Part shown: piece by piece, positions 62,745 through 64,000 of the stretch | How the letters are laid out: every line of letters starts with the position of its first letter | Numbering within the stretch: position 1 is the stretch's first letter | Origin: Nitrospira sp. | GTDB taxonomy: Bacteria; Nitrospirota; Nitrospiria; Nitrospirales; Nitrospiraceae | Direction of reading: 5' to 3' | DNA length: 64,000 bases | NCBI GenBank assembly: GCA_005116945.1 | Contig: SWDH01000031.1 | Location: 216,925 to 280,924 of the forward strand | Position numbers and translations under genes: made by a program | The notes under the pieces: model-generated | The model's input: only the letters and a program-made list of their open reading frames with translations | Told to the model about the DNA's origin: nothing | Databases searched by the model: none

Positions 62745-62941
62745 TTGAGCGCGGCGCAGGGCCAACGACCTATGAGGCGCGGGTACTGTTGGACAAGCAT
62801 CAGTGAACCGTTTTTCGAGAGGGCGATTATCAATGCCATGGGTGTCGACAAGCGTGAAAAGGCCGGCTAACGCGATGGTTTCTCCCCTGCGAATCCTTTG
62901 CTCCGTCCCTGCCTCACATAGGCAAGAGGGAGGAGGGTGAC

Positions 62942-63130
62942 ATGAAACTCAACGACATGTTGCGGTTGATTGCTGGAGTCTTTGTGCTCGTTGCGGTCAT
63001 CCTGGGCGCAACGGTCCATCCGTACTGGAACTACTTCGCAGTCATTGTGGCGGCGAATCTCATCCAATCGGCCTTTACCGGCTGGTGTCCGATGATGGCG
63101 CTCTTGCGGAAGCTAGGCGTCCAAGAGTAG
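62942..63130 (+). CDS. DUF2892-type small membrane protein
   Basis: A 62-residue protein with two helices, MLRLIAGVFVLVAVILGAT and YFAVIVAANLIQSAFTG, then the family's WCPMMALLRKLGV. The C-P motif after the second helix is typical of DUF2892/YgaP-like membrane stalks. GAGGGTG precedes the ATG. Such proteins often accompany rhodanese or sulfur genes; none is visible here. Confidence 0.82.
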   Translation: MKLNDMLRLIAGVFVLVAVILGATVHPYWNYFAVIVAANLIQSAFTGWCPMMALLRKLGVQE

Positions 63131-63225
63131 CAGGGCGCTGAGGAAGGCTGACAGTTAGCCGAAGGGTGGGTATGTTCGAAGGACGTGTAGCGTCTGAGGG
63201 TGTCGATGATGATAAGGAGTCGCCC

Positions 63226-63774
63226 ATGACGATCCCGTTTGTTCTCGATGGAGTCTTCCCCAGCGAGCAGGCTTTGCGAGACATGGTTGTCGCACGAAGG
63301 GTCTGTTTCGATCACGACCCCTACTACGTGCAAGATGGGTCGGGCCGCATCGTCCAAATCGGATTTCAGCTCAACCTGTACGCGGCTTTTCGGGATCCCA
63401 GGCACTTGCCGACGGGTGAAGATCTTGAGCTTCGTGAGTTGGTGGGGGAACTTCATCTTCTCTGCCGCGTCTTCTTTCAATCCTTAGATCTACTCAAGCC
63501 CTGCCGATACCCGGATCCTCCGATGCATCGGGTCATGTACTCCCCCGAACGTCAGTATCGGGCCGAGGTCTGTCTTCAAATCCCCATCTTTGATCGGGAA
63601 CACTTCGGAGTGAAGCCGGACCGACGTCTTGGCGAACTGCTCGCGACGGCCGAATGTCTGTTGCGACAGCTGGGAGCCAAACGCGGGAAGTGGGAAGACC
63701 ATGAGCGTGCGGAGCCCCGACCCGGCGATAGATGTGAGGACCACGCGCAATCAGCCATGGCGAGTGGGGGTTAG
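63226..63774 (+). CDS. Uncharacterised protein
   Basis: 182 residues starting MTIPFVLDGVFP, with AAGGAG 6 bp before the ATG. No signal peptide or membrane helix. Polar, with ARRVCFDHDPYYVQDG, VQIGFQLNLYAAF and FDREHFGVKPDRRLGELLAT, suggesting a compact cytosolic domain. I do not recognise it. It lies between the DUF2892 gene and the efflux adaptor. Confidence 0.65.
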   Translation: MTIPFVLDGVFPSEQALRDMVVARRVCFDHDPYYVQDGSGRIVQIGFQLNLYAAFRDPRHLPTGEDLELRELVGELHLLCRVFFQSLDLLKPCRYPDPPMHRVMYSPERQYRAEVCLQIPIFDREHFGVKPDRRLGELLATAECLLRQLGAKRGKWEDHERAEPRPGDRCEDHAQSAMASGG

Positions 63775-63813
63775 CCCGCATTATTATTCAGGGAGTGGGA
63801 GCCCATCGCTCAA

Positions 63814-64000
63814 ATGAGAACTAGAGCAGCAAGACGATTGTGCATCGTGGCGGCTCTACTGCTGTCGTTCGGGTGCGGGACAAAAGAAGAGTCGGCCACG
63901 TCCGGCGTCTCGGCTGCGCCGCAATCGGCCATTCAGGCCGCAGTTGTTGAGATCAAGACTGCCCCGGTGCCGATTCGCGTCGAAGTCACCGGGCAAGTCG
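63814..64000 (+). CDS. RND efflux periplasmic adaptor (5' part only)
   Basis: The window ends inside this gene. The N-terminus is a lipoprotein signal (RRLCIVAALLLSFGCG, lipobox Cys at residue 21), and then AAVVEIKTAPVPIRVEVTGQV, the usual first beta strands of HlyD/MFP adaptors of RND pumps. The inner-membrane pump should follow beyond the window. Confidence 0.75.
   Translation, partial: MRTRAARRLCIVAALLLSFGCGTKEESATSGVSAAPQSAIQAAVVEIKTAPVPIRVEVTGQV

Noticed and set aside
61809-62765. A 318-codon minus-strand open frame opposite the beta-barrel gene
   Set aside because: The plus-strand reading has a signal sequence and a C-terminal Phe typical of outer-membrane proteins; the opposite frame is low-complexity and has no family character.

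Overview
The window is 64 kb of a dense, moderately GC-rich bacterial chromosome with about 57 protein genes, one tRNA and no rRNA. A Gram-negative cell is implied by a C-terminal-Phe beta-barrel protein, an RND/MFP adaptor lipoprotein, NagZ, periplasmic c-type cytochromes, several sigma-54 activators and a very large PAS-type sensor kinase. The overall style, including the many dispersed palindromes, recalls Nitrospira (Nitrospirota). That assignment is inference: no nxr, amo, rRNA or other diagnostic gene lies in the window.

Layout. 1-4.1 kb: xerC, argB, an M28 peptidase, an unknown Rossmann-like protein and a gamma-carbonic-anhydrase-like protein. 4.2-8.6 kb, minus strand: nagZ, pepA, queE and a HAD-IB phosphatase. 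8.8 kb: tRNA-Leu(GAG). 9.2-18.8 kb: signalling genes (a GAF plus seven-PAS kinase with its NarL-type regulator, a lone receiver, and a hybrid kinase that has lost its phospho-histidine) with purE-purK between them. 19-27 kb: rhomboid protease, DHH phosphoesterase, LOG-family protein, CBS/PilZ-like protein, and a tight trio of an MNIO (DUF692) fusion protein, dus and maf, then a secreted protein. 27.7-34.6 kb: a sigma-54 regulator with a PAS kinase, a doubly broken toxin-antitoxin pair, and a receiver with a second sigma-54 activator. 35-40.8 kb: secreted unknown, a cyclopropane-fatty-acid-synthase-type methyltransferase, a CopD-like membrane protein, ftsH and a VIT/CCC1-type transporter.

41.5-51.2 kb is a sodium-energetics block: complete nqrABCDEF followed by apbE (flavin transferase) and nqrM (iron-centre maturation), then a Usp protein and an NhaD-type Na+/H+ antiporter. 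51.7-58.8 kb: a BCAM0308-like protein, a P2-type Ca2+-ATPase-like pump, acetate kinase and phosphoketolase; the last two form a xylulose/fructose-phosphate to acetyl-phosphate to acetate plus ATP route. 58.9-64 kb: HAD hydrolase, OsmC, two small c-type cytochromes, cell-envelope proteins and the start of an efflux adaptor.

The most unusual signal is in the non-coding DNA. (1) A family of 125-330 bp imperfect palindromes with about 26-bp inverted ends recurs at least seven times and repeatedly starts exactly at a stop codon (rhomboid, ftsH, the LOG gene, the VIT gene). (2) Short heptanucleotide arrays (GTGAARC, GTGCTGA, AGCTGAY and GTTTCNA types) occur between genes, often as inverted pairs. 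They supply the stop codons of three genes and, in one case, interrupt the Ca2+-ATPase coding region in frame. (3) An MNIO enzyme is fused to an unidentified C-terminal domain. These three are the best candidates for undescribed biology here.
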